This document shows positions 1-7,644 of a DNA stretch of 10,381 nt, piece by piece. The position numbers and the translations under genes are program-made. Numbering within the stretch: the first letter of the stretch is position 1; each line of letters opens with the position of its first letter. The notes beneath the pieces were generated by a model. That model saw nothing but the letters and a program-made list of their open reading frames with translations. It was not told where the DNA came from and searched no databases. The stretch is from Candidatus Tepidiaquacellales bacterium UBA6667 (lineage in GTDB: Bacteria > Bacteroidota > Ignavibacteria > Tepidaquicellales > Tepidaquicellaceae): positions 42,465-52,845 of the forward strand of contig DKKL01000029.1 of the NCBI GenBank assembly GCA_002455255.1, given 5' to 3'.

Positions 1-1535
1 TTTTCTTCTTCAGAAATATTATTATAGTCATCCTTCAGCATTACTAACGCTCCTACTTCCTCACCATACCAGTCATTTTCAAATCCAACTGATATAGCAG
101 ATTTTATACACTCAATTCCTGAAAGAACTTCATCAATCTCAAGAGGTGAAATATTAACGCCTCCTCTGATAAATAATTCTTTCAATCTTCCGGTTATGAA
201 AAAATATTTAACTCCAAAATTATCATATTTAAAAAACCCTTCATCTCCGCTTCTAAACCATTCAAATTCAAAAGTTTTCCTGTTTACTTCTTCATTATTA
301 AAATAATATTTCATCACATTGTGCCCTCTTATAACGATTTCACCTTTTTCACCTTCATTTAGTGGATTTCCTTTATCGTCCTGAATATCCATTTCATTAC
401 AATCAATAGCAATCCCGATAGAAGGATAGCCGAATTCATTTTGCCACTTATTGTGATTTTCATCATTCAAATCTCTTGGGATAAAACAACTGTAACAAGT
501 TGTCTCTGAAAGCCCATATCCATGTACGATTCTCATACCGAATTTATTTTCAAAATTTCTTGCAAGTTCGCAGGTAAGCGGACCGGCACCGCAAATAATA
601 TGACTGAAATTTTTTAAATTATAATTTTTAATGTCTTCATTTGAATTTAACATAAATGCAAGCAGCGTAGGAACAACACTTACAACTTTTACATTTTCTT
701 TTGATATTCTTTCAAGAAATTTATCAGACTGAAATTTCTGATTCAAAATCAGTCTTGCCCCTGCATACATAGTCGTCATTATTGTAACAATTGTTCCGTT
801 GACATGATGAATTGGCAGAACGCACATCATCGTATCACCTGCCTTCACATTGTGCCACTCAGAAATATATTTTGCATCTACCATTAAATTATACTGTGTC
901 AATACTACACCTTTTGGATTACCGGTTGTACCGGAAGTATAAACAATCATTGCCTCTGTTTCTTTATCAATTTTTTCTGTCTTATTATTTAGATTAATTT
1001 CATCAGCAATATCAATCTTCTTATTTAATTCATTTTTAATTTTTTCAAAACTGATAATTTTACACTCTTTTAATTTCAATACATTTAATTTATTAATATA
1101 TTCATCTCTTGTGAAAATTAATTTTGAATTTGAGTTTTCAATAATATATTCAACTCTATCAGGTTCTTCATTCACATTAATAGGAACAACAACTGCTCCA
1201 ATTTTCCAAACAGCAAAGTATAAGATTACAGTATCGCTATGGTTATGAGAATAAGTAGCCACTCTGCATTCTTTTGATATACCATTATCAATCAGAAAAT
1301 CAGCCAATGCAAATATTTTATTGATAAATTCTTTATAGCTGTAGCTTTCGCTTTCTCCACCATCTGTAAAATATTTTAAATATTCATTTTCTCCATATAA
1401 TTCAAAATTCCTTTTCATTAAATCGGAAATATTTTCATAATCTACTAAATAGTCCGTAGCGGAAAATTCTATTGTCCTGTCGTTATTTATAAAAAAATGT
1501 GCACGTCTAATTTTATGTTTTGTCAGCTCATCCAT
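1..1535 (-). CDS. AMP-forming acyl-CoA synthetase/ligase (C-terminus beyond window)
   Basis: The protein belongs to the class I adenylate-forming superfamily, which activates a carboxylic acid with ATP to an acyl-AMP and then usually transfers it to coenzyme A. I translated 511 codons from the ATG at 1535 without meeting a stop. The P-loop motif YTSGTTGNPKG is at residues 199-209, the GYGLSETT motif at about 339-346, the SGDEGFF motif with its ribose-binding Asp at about 431, and the hinge motif GRLKELFIRGG at about 449-459. The catalytic-lysine motif near the C-terminus lies past the left edge. The overall look fits a medium/long-chain fatty acid or similar ligase, but the substrate cannot be read from sequence. 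It is transcribed away from the peptide-binding lipoprotein across an 88-bp gap. No ribosome-binding sequence precedes the ATG. An aryl or amino-acid-type acid ligase is the main alternative. Confidence 0.9.
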   Translation of the reverse strand, partial: MDELTKHKIRRAHFFINNDRTIEFSATDYLVDYENISDLMKRNFELYGENEYLKYFTDGGESESYSYKEFINKIFALADFLIDNGISKECRVATYSHNHSDTVILYFAVWKIGAVVVPINVNEEPDRVEYIIENSNSKLIFTRDEYINKLNVLKLKECKIISFEKIKNELNKKIDIADEINLNNKTEKIDKETEAMIVYTSGTTGNPKGVVLTQYNLMVDAKYISEWHNVKAGDTMMCVLPIHHVNGTIVTIMTTMYAGARLILNQKFQSDKFLERISKENVKVVSVVPTLLAFMLNSNEDIKNYNLKNFSHIICGAGPLTCELARNFENKFGMRIVHGYGLSETTCYSCFIPRDLNDENHNKWQNEFGYPSIGIAIDCNEMDIQDDKGNPLNEGEKGEIVIRGHNVMKYYFNNEEVNRKTFEFEWFRSGDEGFFKYDNFGVKYFFITGRLKELFIRGGVNISPLEIDEVLSGIECIKSAISVGFENDWYGEEVGALVMLKDDYNNISEEE

Positions 1536-1623
1536 TTTTTAAATTATATATTATTAAACTTATATTTCAATTAAATTTTCTTAATTTAACCAAATCAAAA
1601 CCTTTCTAAAATATAAAATTTTT
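1536..1623. promoter_or_regulatory. Divergent intergenic promoter region (acyl-CoA ligase / peptide-binding lipoprotein)
   Basis: This 88-bp, almost purely A/T stretch separates two divergent starts and must hold both promoters unless they lie inside the genes. On the plus strand TATATTTC at 1561-1568 is one base off the Bacteroidota-type -7 box TAnnTTTG. On the minus strand a TAAGTTTA lies about 20 nt upstream of the ligase ATG, also one base off. Neither has a clear upstream TTTG element, so exact promoter positions are uncertain. Confidence 0.35.
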
Positions 1624-3312
1624 ATGAAAATTTTAAACTTCATTACGTTAGCATTTTTATTTTTTTCTTGCGGTGTATCGGATAAATCAACGGAAAATAT
1701 TTTTCGAATGAATTTACATCTTGGTATTGAGACACTCGAACCGGTTATGTCAAATTCTAATCAATCAATTTTCGCACTTTCTAACGTAATGGAAGGTTTA
1801 GTTCAGTTTGACAGGAATAATAAAATTATACCATGCCTTGCAAAAGACTGGACTGTTTCAGAAGATGGATTAATTTATACTTTTAATATAAAATCGGGAA
1901 TTAAATTTCACGAAAATGAATGTTTCGGAAACCTTCCTGAAAAAACCCGGGAAGTAGTAGCATCCGATTTTAAATACTGTCTTGAAAGGGTTAATAATCC
2001 TGTTACTAAGTCAAGAGGTATGTGGGTTTTTAGAGATAAAATTCTCGGAGCAAAAGAATTTAATGCATCGAATTCATCTGATACGGGTACAAAAGTTACG
2101 GAGATTACCGGTATTTCTGCACCAAATGACAGTACATTGATTATAACCCTCGTGTCGCCATTTGCTCCGTTTTTAAGTTTGCTTACAATGTCTTATGGGT
2201 ATGTATATCCTAAAGAAGCAGTTGAATATTATGGTGAAAAATTTGGTCAGCATCCTGTTGGAACAGGGGCTTTTAAATTTGTTTCTTGGGATGTTGATAA
2301 AAAACTGATATTCACTAAAAATGAAAATTACTGGGATAAAGACCGTGAGGGCAATTCGCTACCATATCTTGATGGTATTGAAATTTCATTTACACAATCA
2401 TCTGAAACTGAATTTCTTGATTTTGTGAATGGAAGGTATGACTATCACGAACCTTCTTCAGAAACTTATGATCAGCTTACAGATGATGGAGGTAGTTTAA
2501 TTGATGCTTCTGAAAGAAATTTTATAATGGTAAAACAACCATGGTTGCAAACAGTATTTCTTGGATTGATGCAAGACCCGAATCTTCCGGGAGGTAAAGA
2601 AGGTCCTTTTGCAGGGAATAAAAAATTAAGACAAGCAATGAACTATGCGATTGACAGAGAAAAAATTATAAAATTCGTTTTGAAAAACAGAGGATTTCCT
2701 GCGATTTATGGTCCTGTGCCACGAGGATTAATCGGGTATGATACTAATATAATCGGTTACAAATATGATAAAGAAAAAGCTCTGACATTACTCTCAGAAA
2801 GCGGTTATCCAAATGGAAAAGGTTTAAATCTTACACTTGTAACGGGTAACGATGAAATTCAAAAATCAATTGCTATAGCCGTTCAGGAACAGTTAAAAGA
2901 TATAGGAATAAATCTGAAACTTGAACAAATGATGCAGGCGACATTGCTTTCAAATCAGGAAGACGGTAAGTTTGCTTTTTGGAGAGCAAGCTGGGGAGCA
3001 GATTATTTTGATCCTGAAAATTTTATGGCTCTGTTTTATAGTAAAAACATAACTCCAAATGGTCCAAACAGAGTAGGATATAATAATCCGGTAACAGATA
3101 TGTTATATGAGGAAGCACTAAAAGTTACAAATATGGATGAGAGAATAAGAATATATTCAAAGATACAACAAATAGTAACGGATGATGCGGCGTGGTTATT
3201 TCTTTATTATAATGAGCAAATTTATTTACTTCAAAAATATATTCAAGGATTTTACGTGAGCGGTTTAAATATCATAAATTTAAAAACAACAAAGAAAAAT
3301 ATTGTGAATTAG
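1624..3312 (+). CDS. Peptide-type ABC transporter substrate-binding lipoprotein (SBP_bac_5, OppA/DppA family)
   Basis: This is a 562-residue extracytoplasmic solute-binding protein of the family that delivers oligopeptides, dipeptides or similar ligands to an ABC importer. A short hydrophobic signal (residues 3-15) ends in FFSC, so Cys16 is the likely lipidated residue; Phe at -3 is not the classical lipobox choice. Family signatures follow in order: LSNVMEGLV (52-60), LAKDWTVSEDG with YTFNIKSGIKFH (72-96), VVASDFKYCLERV (111-123), HPVGTGAFKF (210-219), NENYWDKD (233-240), LRQAMNYAIDREKI (335-348), and the C-terminal lobe with QEQLKDIGINLKLEQ (421-435). Length is normal for the family. No permease or ATPase gene is adjacent, and the next gene converges from the other strand, so it is an orphan here and its partner must be elsewhere. 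Specificity for peptides rather than another solute is not shown by the sequence. Confidence 0.92.
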   Translation: MKILNFITLAFLFFSCGVSDKSTENIFRMNLHLGIETLEPVMSNSNQSIFALSNVMEGLVQFDRNNKIIPCLAKDWTVSEDGLIYTFNIKSGIKFHENECFGNLPEKTREVVASDFKYCLERVNNPVTKSRGMWVFRDKILGAKEFNASNSSDTGTKVTEITGISAPNDSTLIITLVSPFAPFLSLLTMSYGYVYPKEAVEYYGEKFGQHPVGTGAFKFVSWDVDKKLIFTKNENYWDKDREGNSLPYLDGIEISFTQSSETEFLDFVNGRYDYHEPSSETYDQLTDDGGSLIDASERNFIMVKQPWLQTVFLGLMQDPNLPGGKEGPFAGNKKLRQAMNYAIDREKIIKFVLKNRGFPAIYGPVPRGLIGYDTNIIGYKYDKEKALTLLSESGYPNGKGLNLTLVTGNDEIQKSIAIAVQEQLKDIGINLKLEQMMQATLLSNQEDGKFAFWRASWGADYFDPENFMALFYSKNITPNGPNRVGYNNPVTDMLYEEALKVTNMDERIRIYSKIQQIVTDDAAWLFLYYNEQIYLLQKYIQGFYVSGLNIINLKTTKKNIVN

Positions 3313-3321
3313 ACCCTCACC

Positions 3322-4515
3322 TCACTTCATACTTCTTCCGAATTTAATTATATCAAAGGAAAATTTATTTCTTAGTTTATCTATATTTTCAGTTAATCTT
3401 TTATTTGTTGATACATCCATAAACATTTCTTCCTGTATATATTCAGATTCATCAATTAATTCTGAAAGTTTAATACCGATTAATCTTACTTTCTTTCCGG
3501 TTTTCATAACGCTTTCGAGTAGTTGCATAACATCTTCATACATCTCTGATTCTAAATTTGAGTAAACAGGTCTTGTGTATGATTTCTGCACCACCAAAAA
3601 ATCATAACCTTTTGCTTTAACTGTAATTGTTTTGGCAAGAAGTTTTTCTTTCCTTAATCTGAAACATGCTTTTTCCAATAATATATTCAACTCCCGTCTT
3701 AGAAAATTCATATCATTTGTATCGGAATTAAATGTATTTTCTTTTGACAATGACTTTCTGTCCTCTTCTTCAATTCGTACTTCCCTTTTATCCAACCCAA
3801 GAGCAACATTATAGATGAATCCGCTGTAATCACCTATCTCACCTTCATAAAATTCTCTGTTAAATTTTAAAATATCACCAATTTTATAAATCCCATATTT
3901 TTGTAACTTTGGCAACATCGCTTTACCAACACCGGGAATTCTTTCAACTTTCAAATCAGACAAAAACTCTTTTTCTTTTCCGAAAGGAACCAATGTAATT
4001 CCATCCGGCTTGTTTTCTTTAGATGCTATTTTACTGCTAATTTTACTTGTCGAAATTCCAATTGAACAGGTTATATCCAAAGTATTTTTAATTTCATCTT
4101 TTATTTTATTTGCCAAGATGACGGGATCATAATTATATAAATGCAATACTTTTGTTACATCCATATATGCTTCATCAATGCTCACAGGTTGAACCTGAGG
4201 TGAATAGTTAAAAAATATTTCTCTCACTTTTTTTGAATATGAAGAATAAAGTCCGCGAGTCGAGCGAATAAAATTTCCATCAGGGCAAAGTTGCATTGCT
4301 TTTGTTAAAGCCATTGCAGTCCTTACCCCCTTAGCCCTTGCTAAATAATTCGGACAAGCGACAATGCTTCGAACATCTTCTTTCGTGCCTCCGACTATCA
4401 ATGGTTTTTTTCTTAACTCCGGTCTTAATGATTCTTCACAGGAAGCAAAAAACGCATCCATATCAATATGGAAAATTACTTTCTCAGGTAAATTGTGAGT
4501 TTCTTTTAAATTCAT
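3322..4515 (-). CDS. dinB: DNA polymerase IV (Y-family translesion polymerase DinB)
   Basis: DinB copies past damaged template bases with low fidelity and without proofreading. The 397-residue protein shows the full Y-family core. The palm motif HIDMDAFFASCEE (16-28) carries metal ligand Asp18 and steric-gate Phe23; VSIDEAYMD (111-119) carries Asp114 and Glu115; SIGISTSKISSKIASKENKPDG (151-172) and the helix-hairpin-helix VERIPGVGKAMLPKL (190-204) follow. The little-finger domain covers roughly residues 255-355. Near the C-terminus, QEEMF (361-365) looks like a beta-clamp-binding QxxLF motif with Met for Leu. All catalytic residues are present, so the enzyme should be active. The ATG at 4515 puts the palm motif at the usual distance from the N-terminus. 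No recognisable LexA site is visible upstream, so SOS control cannot be claimed. Its stop lies 9 bp from the convergent peptide-binding gene. Confidence 0.96.
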   Translation of the reverse strand: MNLKETHNLPEKVIFHIDMDAFFASCEESLRPELRKKPLIVGGTKEDVRSIVACPNYLARAKGVRTAMALTKAMQLCPDGNFIRSTRGLYSSYSKKVREIFFNYSPQVQPVSIDEAYMDVTKVLHLYNYDPVILANKIKDEIKNTLDITCSIGISTSKISSKIASKENKPDGITLVPFGKEKEFLSDLKVERIPGVGKAMLPKLQKYGIYKIGDILKFNREFYEGEIGDYSGFIYNVALGLDKREVRIEEEDRKSLSKENTFNSDTNDMNFLRRELNILLEKACFRLRKEKLLAKTITVKAKGYDFLVVQKSYTRPVYSNLESEMYEDVMQLLESVMKTGKKVRLIGIKLSELIDESEYIQEEMFMDVSTNKRLTENIDKLRNKFSFDIIKFGRSMK

Positions 4516-4662
4516 TTTTTAAAAATACATACTTAATTTAAAATTTGAAATATCATTTTAATTAAAATATTATACACCCGGCAATTGATTTCTTTACCTT
4601 TTGTTATCATCTTTAAATTTTGCTAATTTTTTTTTATGTTAAAAACAACATCATAAACAAAT
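4516..4662. promoter_or_regulatory. Divergent intergenic region between dinB and the ZIP-like gene, with candidate dinB -10 box
   Basis: This 147-bp AT-rich gap is the largest in the window and holds no gene. A perfect TATAAT reads on the minus strand at 4574-4569, about 54 nt upstream of the dinB ATG, just past the only GC-rich patch (CCCGGC near 4577). There is no good TTGACA-like element 17 bp further up, so it is a candidate only. On the plus strand TTTAAATTTTG near 4612-4622 resembles but does not match TAnnTTTG. No convincing Shine-Dalgarno sequence precedes either start. Confidence 0.35.
4636..4651. repeat. Short perfect inverted repeat upstream of the ZIP-like gene start
   Basis: ATGTT at 4636-4640 and AACAT at 4647-4651 form a 5-bp perfect inverted repeat around a 6-nt A-rich loop, ending 11 nt before the TTG start at 4663. 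It could be a small operator or an RNA hairpin near the translation start. Five base pairs in such AT-rich DNA can easily arise by chance. Confidence 0.3.
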
Positions 4663-5430
4663 TTGAATTTTTTAGATAACTTATCAGAAGGGTTGCCAAA
4701 GGATATATTCACATTTATCCTTATACTGCTAATTGTATTAATACATATTAATGCACACCGTTTATTTTATTTTAAAAATATTCATAAAAAATTCTGGATT
4801 TCATTTGCCGGTGGTATTTCTGTTGCTTATGTTTTTGTTCATATTTTCCCTGAACTTGCAACCGGGCAAAACTATCTTAAAAATTTGAATGAACCTCTTC
4901 TAAGTTTTTTTGATTATCATATATATCTGATATCGTTAGCCGGATTTATGATATTTTACGGAATTGAACATTATGCATACACTTCCAGAAAAAACAATGA
5001 TTATCACAATCAGTTAGACACTACTGAAAATCACATTTATTTCATACATACATTACTTTATTTTCTGTTCAATTTTCTTATTGCATATATCATTGCAGAT
5101 GAAAATTTTTCAGGAACTTCACAAAGATTACTTTTTTGGTTTGCAATGTTTACACACCTTTTAATAGTAGATTATAATTCATTTGAATACCACAGATATT
5201 TATATAATAAATATACCCGATGGGTGTTTTCCGCTGCGATAATTTCCGGTTGGTTTGTTGGTGTTTTATTTAACGTTCATCATGCTGTAATGCTAATTAT
5301 GTTTGCATTTCTTTCCGGCGGAATAATTCTGAATATTATCAGAGAAGAAATACCTGAACAAAGGCAATCTAATTATATAGGATTTCTTACAGGTGCTATT
5401 GTTTATTCTATTATTTTGATTTTTATTTAA
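4663..5430 (+). CDS. ZIP-like eight-helix integral membrane protein, function unknown
   Basis: The 255-residue protein is almost entirely membrane-embedded, with about eight hydrophobic segments (roughly residues 15-33, 46-62, 85-105, 122-145, 155-172, 187-205, 207-225 and 238-255), the count expected for ZIP metal transporters. FAGGISVAYVFVHIFPEL (48-65) and SGGIILNIIREEIPE (218-232), followed by a final GFLTGAIVYSI helix, resemble ZIP-superfamily sequences. The canonical metal-site motifs of ZIP helices 4 and 5 (HNxPEG, HExPHE) are not visible. His60, Glu64, His165, Asp170, Glu175, His177, His206 and His207 remain as possible ligands. The start is uncertain: TTG at 4663 is the first workable codon, because the in-frame ATG at 4636 runs into a stop after six codons and the next Met is well inside the protein. 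The gene ends 4 bp from the convergent glycosyltransferase. Metal transport is an inference from remote similarity. Confidence 0.6.
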   Translation: MNFLDNLSEGLPKDIFTFILILLIVLIHINAHRLFYFKNIHKKFWISFAGGISVAYVFVHIFPELATGQNYLKNLNEPLLSFFDYHIYLISLAGFMIFYGIEHYAYTSRKNNDYHNQLDTTENHIYFIHTLLYFLFNFLIAYIIADENFSGTSQRLLFWFAMFTHLLIVDYNSFEYHRYLYNKYTRWVFSAAIISGWFVGVLFNVHHAVMLIMFAFLSGGIILNIIREEIPEQRQSNYIGFLTGAIVYSIILIFI

Positions 5431-5434
5431 TAAT

Positions 5435-6598
5435 TTATTTTATCTCATTCTCTTGATAAATTCTTCCCTTCCATTGAGAACCTTTTCCAAATTTTAAAAT
5501 TCTTAATGAATTTAATCCTATTAGTATTATCATCAGACAACTTATAAAATTCAAAAATGAATATGCTAACGGCAGATTAAACTTTAATGCCTGCAAAAAT
5601 CTGATAATTACGGGAATAAAAACATTAATTCCTGAAATTAAAATTAATTCTGAATTTCCGTTAATTAACCCCGTTAATAAGAATAAGACAGGCAATACAA
5701 AACAACCTCCGAATATCAAAATAATATTTATCAATGATAGAACAGAAAATGATAATCCAGGAAATAAATTTTTTGAAAATCCTTCCCAAATTTCCCGGAA
5801 ATTAGAATACATTCTGCATTTTATTACATCTATTCCATTTGCCATTATCACCTTCATTCCGTTTTGCTTCATTAATCTGCCAAACCAAACATCTTCAACA
5901 ATTTTATTTTTCAATTTTTTGTGACCTCCGCAATTTTCATAACTCTCTCTCTTGAACAGCATAAACTGTCCGTTACTCATTGATAATTTTTTGCTCTTAG
6001 TTTTCTCCACAAGTGCTATCGGTAAAAAATTCATAAATGTAAAATGTAACATCGGAATGATGATTTTCTCCCAAAAAGTTTTTGTTTCTTCTTCCGGCAT
6101 AAGCGAAAGTAAATCAGGTTTTTCTTTTTGAATAAAATCCATTACGCTTCTTAATCCCCCTGATTTCATTTCTGTATCAGCATCAATGAATAATAAATAA
6201 TCACCTGTTGAATTTTCCCATAGCTGATGGCAGGCATAGTTTTTACCAATCCAGCCCTGCTCCAGTTTTTTCCCATGAATAATTTTTACCTTTTGATTAG
6301 AAATGTTTTTTAGAATATTTGCAGTATTATCAGTGGAGTTATCATTTAAAATTATTAATTCAAATTCAACACCTTCTTGATTTAAAACCGAATTTAAACA
6401 TTTCAAAATATTATTTTCTTCATTTCTAACAGGTATCAATACGGAAATTTTCCCTTTAATATTAATCAACTTATCAGCATCAGTAACTTTGCAGTTATTT
6501 ATTATTTTCTTAATACTGAAAATATTTATTATGTTTATAATAAATATCAAAATTAAAAATATTAAAATTCCGTAATTGATATATAGTTCAGTTAACAT
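5435..6598 (-). CDS. Membrane family 2 glycosyltransferase, CruC/CrtQ-like (probable carotenoid or lipid glycosyltransferase)
   Basis: From the ATG at 6598 this is a 387-residue GT-A fold enzyme with an N-terminal anchor helix (about 8-28) and three or four C-terminal membrane segments (about 283-310, 318-334 and 345-365). The catalytic domain shows ISVLIPVRNEENNI (51-64), LNDNSTDNT (84-92), GWIGKNYACHQLWE (115-128), the nucleotide-sugar/metal motif DADT (139-142), SNGQFMLFKRESY (208-220), and the catalytic-base-like pair EDVWFG (235-240). The GWxGKN..AC block, the MYSNFREIWEGFSKNLF stretch (263-279) and the terminal QWKGRIY (375-381) match my memory of the CruC/CrtQ group, which glycosylates hydroxylated or carboxylated carotenoids. 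The adjacent CrtC-like gene supports that role, but other lipid glycosyltransferases share this architecture. A longer reading from TTG at 6649 adds 17 polar residues and overlaps the divergent gene; I prefer the ATG. Confidence 0.82.
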   Translation of the reverse strand: MLTELYINYGILIFLILIFIINIINIFSIKKIINNCKVTDADKLINIKGKISVLIPVRNEENNILKCLNSVLNQEGVEFELIILNDNSTDNTANILKNISNQKVKIIHGKKLEQGWIGKNYACHQLWENSTGDYLLFIDADTEMKSGGLRSVMDFIQKEKPDLLSLMPEEETKTFWEKIIIPMLHFTFMNFLPIALVEKTKSKKLSMSNGQFMLFKRESYENCGGHKKLKNKIVEDVWFGRLMKQNGMKVIMANGIDVIKCRMYSNFREIWEGFSKNLFPGLSFSVLSLINIILIFGGCFVLPVLFLLTGLINGNSELILISGINVFIPVIIRFLQALKFNLPLAYSFLNFISCLMIILIGLNSLRILKFGKGSQWKGRIYQENEIK

Positions 6599-6600
6599 AT

Positions 6601-7644
6601 ATGCAAATATCCTCAAATTTAAATGATTTAAAAACTCACAATTTATCAAAACCCGGTTCTTACGAATGGTGGTATTTTGATTTCATAGATGAAAATTCTG
6701 ATTACTCTTTTGTAGTAATATTTTTTACCTCATTTCTTTTCTCACCTCGATATATCAAAAAAACTGAATCAGGAAATGAATTTAATATAAACGATTATTG
6801 TGCCGTGAATGTATGTGTTTACAGAGAGAATAAAATTTTAGATTATTTTTTAATAGAATATGACAGAAATGATTTAAAATTTACTGAATCAGAAAATGAA
6901 TATACTGTCAATATTGCTCAAAACTCTATTAATTTTGTAACAACGGATAATGTTATAAAAGTTTATTTATCATGCAATTTAATTAACCCGGTAAACGGAA
7001 AAAAAATCAAAATAAAGTGTGAGTTAACTCCTTTGATAACTAACGATGACAAAAATACAGATTTTTCAGGAGATGAATTCTCTGACAAATGGTATCCCGC
7101 ATTTCCTAAGTGTAAGATTTCCGGGAAGATATATCTTGACAGGTCAACAAAAAATCAACGTTCAGTTAAAAAAATTTTAGTAGAAGGAACCGGTTATGCA
7201 GATAAAAACTGGAGTGATAAACCGATTTATAAAGATATTGATGACTGGTCTTGGGGCAGATGCCATTTAAAAGAATATACAATCATTTTTTTTAGGATTA
7301 TTTATTCTCACAAAGTGTTTAATAAATTTTTAATTTATAAAAATGACAAATTAATTGTGCATAAAGAAAATTTCAATATAAATTCCGTAAAGAAAAGAAA
7401 TTATTGGCGATTAGAATATCCTTCGGAAATTCAAATTACTGATTCTGAAGTTTCACTCGTTATAAAAAATAAAAATCTGATTGATAATGGTCCTTTTTAC
7501 ATTAGGTTTAATTCTGAATTTGATTTAAAAATAAATTCAGATTCAGTTTCAGGAAACGGGTTTTTTGAAATAATAAAACCTGCAAGACTTCTAAACAAAT
7601 TCCTACATCCATTTATAAACCTTCGAATAAAATCAAAAGAATAA
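6601..7644 (+). CDS. CrtC-family protein (carotenoid 1,2-hydratase / hydroxyneurosporene synthase-like)
   Basis: CrtC enzymes add water across the terminal double bond of acyclic carotenoid ends, giving a tertiary 1-hydroxy group. This 347-residue protein shows the family's recurring blocks: GSYEWWYFD (19-27), YPAFPKCKISGKI (165-177), GTGYADKNWSD (196-206) followed by DDWSWGR (214-220), and the C-terminal GNGFFEIIKPARLLN (318-332). Length fits the family. There is no signal peptide or membrane helix; the rest is strand-rich, as expected of a two-domain lipocalin-like fold. The core motif usually reads close to GYxDHNxG, and here His is replaced by Lys and the Gly by Ser. Activity as a hydratase is therefore not certain, and the wider family also has members outside carotenoid synthesis. 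The start ATG lies 2 bp from the divergent glycosyltransferase ATG, and its stop 8 bp from the convergent acyltransferase, so it is transcribed alone. Confidence 0.75.
   Translation: MQISSNLNDLKTHNLSKPGSYEWWYFDFIDENSDYSFVVIFFTSFLFSPRYIKKTESGNEFNINDYCAVNVCVYRENKILDYFLIEYDRNDLKFTESENEYTVNIAQNSINFVTTDNVIKVYLSCNLINPVNGKKIKIKCELTPLITNDDKNTDFSGDEFSDKWYPAFPKCKISGKIYLDRSTKNQRSVKKILVEGTGYADKNWSDKPIYKDIDDWSWGRCHLKEYTIIFFRIIYSHKVFNKFLIYKNDKLIVHKENFNINSVKKRNYWRLEYPSEIQITDSEVSLVIKNKNLIDNGPFYIRFNSEFDLKINSDSVSGNGFFEIIKPARLLNKFLHPFINLRIKSKE
6614..6642 (-). promoter_or_regulatory. Candidate Bacteroidota-type promoter for the glycosyltransferase, inside the CrtC-like coding region
   Basis: Read on the minus strand, TAAATTTG (plus positions 6621-6614) matches the -7 consensus TAnnTTTG exactly. 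An ATTG (6642-6639), three of four bases of the TTTG upstream element, lies 17 bp away. Transcription would start around 6607, giving a leader of only about 8 nt before the ATG at 6598. The consensus is established for Bacteroidota; its use in this organism is assumed. Confidence 0.33.

Noticed and set aside
812..997. 61-codon plus-strand frame inside the acyl-CoA ligase
   Set aside because: It is antisense to the P-loop region of a clear ligase and has no independent support.
1..1535. Acyl-CoA ligase as a member of the carotenoid-modification group
   Set aside because: It is separated by three unrelated genes and about 3.9 kb, and nothing in its sequence points to that role.
4338..4541. 67-codon plus-strand frame overlapping the start of dinB
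   Set aside because: It is antisense to the catalytic palm motif region and its translation has no family-like features.
4516..4662. SOS (LexA) operator controlling dinB
   Set aside because: No CTG-N10-CAG or other recognisable LexA-type palindrome is visible, and the LexA motif of this lineage is not known to me.
6608..6613. GAGG upstream of the glycosyltransferase ATG as a Shine-Dalgarno site
   Set aside because: The spacing of about 12 nt is too long, no other gene in the window has such a site, and the predicted promoter would start transcription too late to include it fully.
6599..6649. N-terminal extension of the glycosyltransferase from a TTG at 6649
   Set aside because: It would add 17 non-conserved residues before the anchor helix and overlap the divergent gene by 49 bp; the ATG at 6598 leads straight into the hydrophobic segment.
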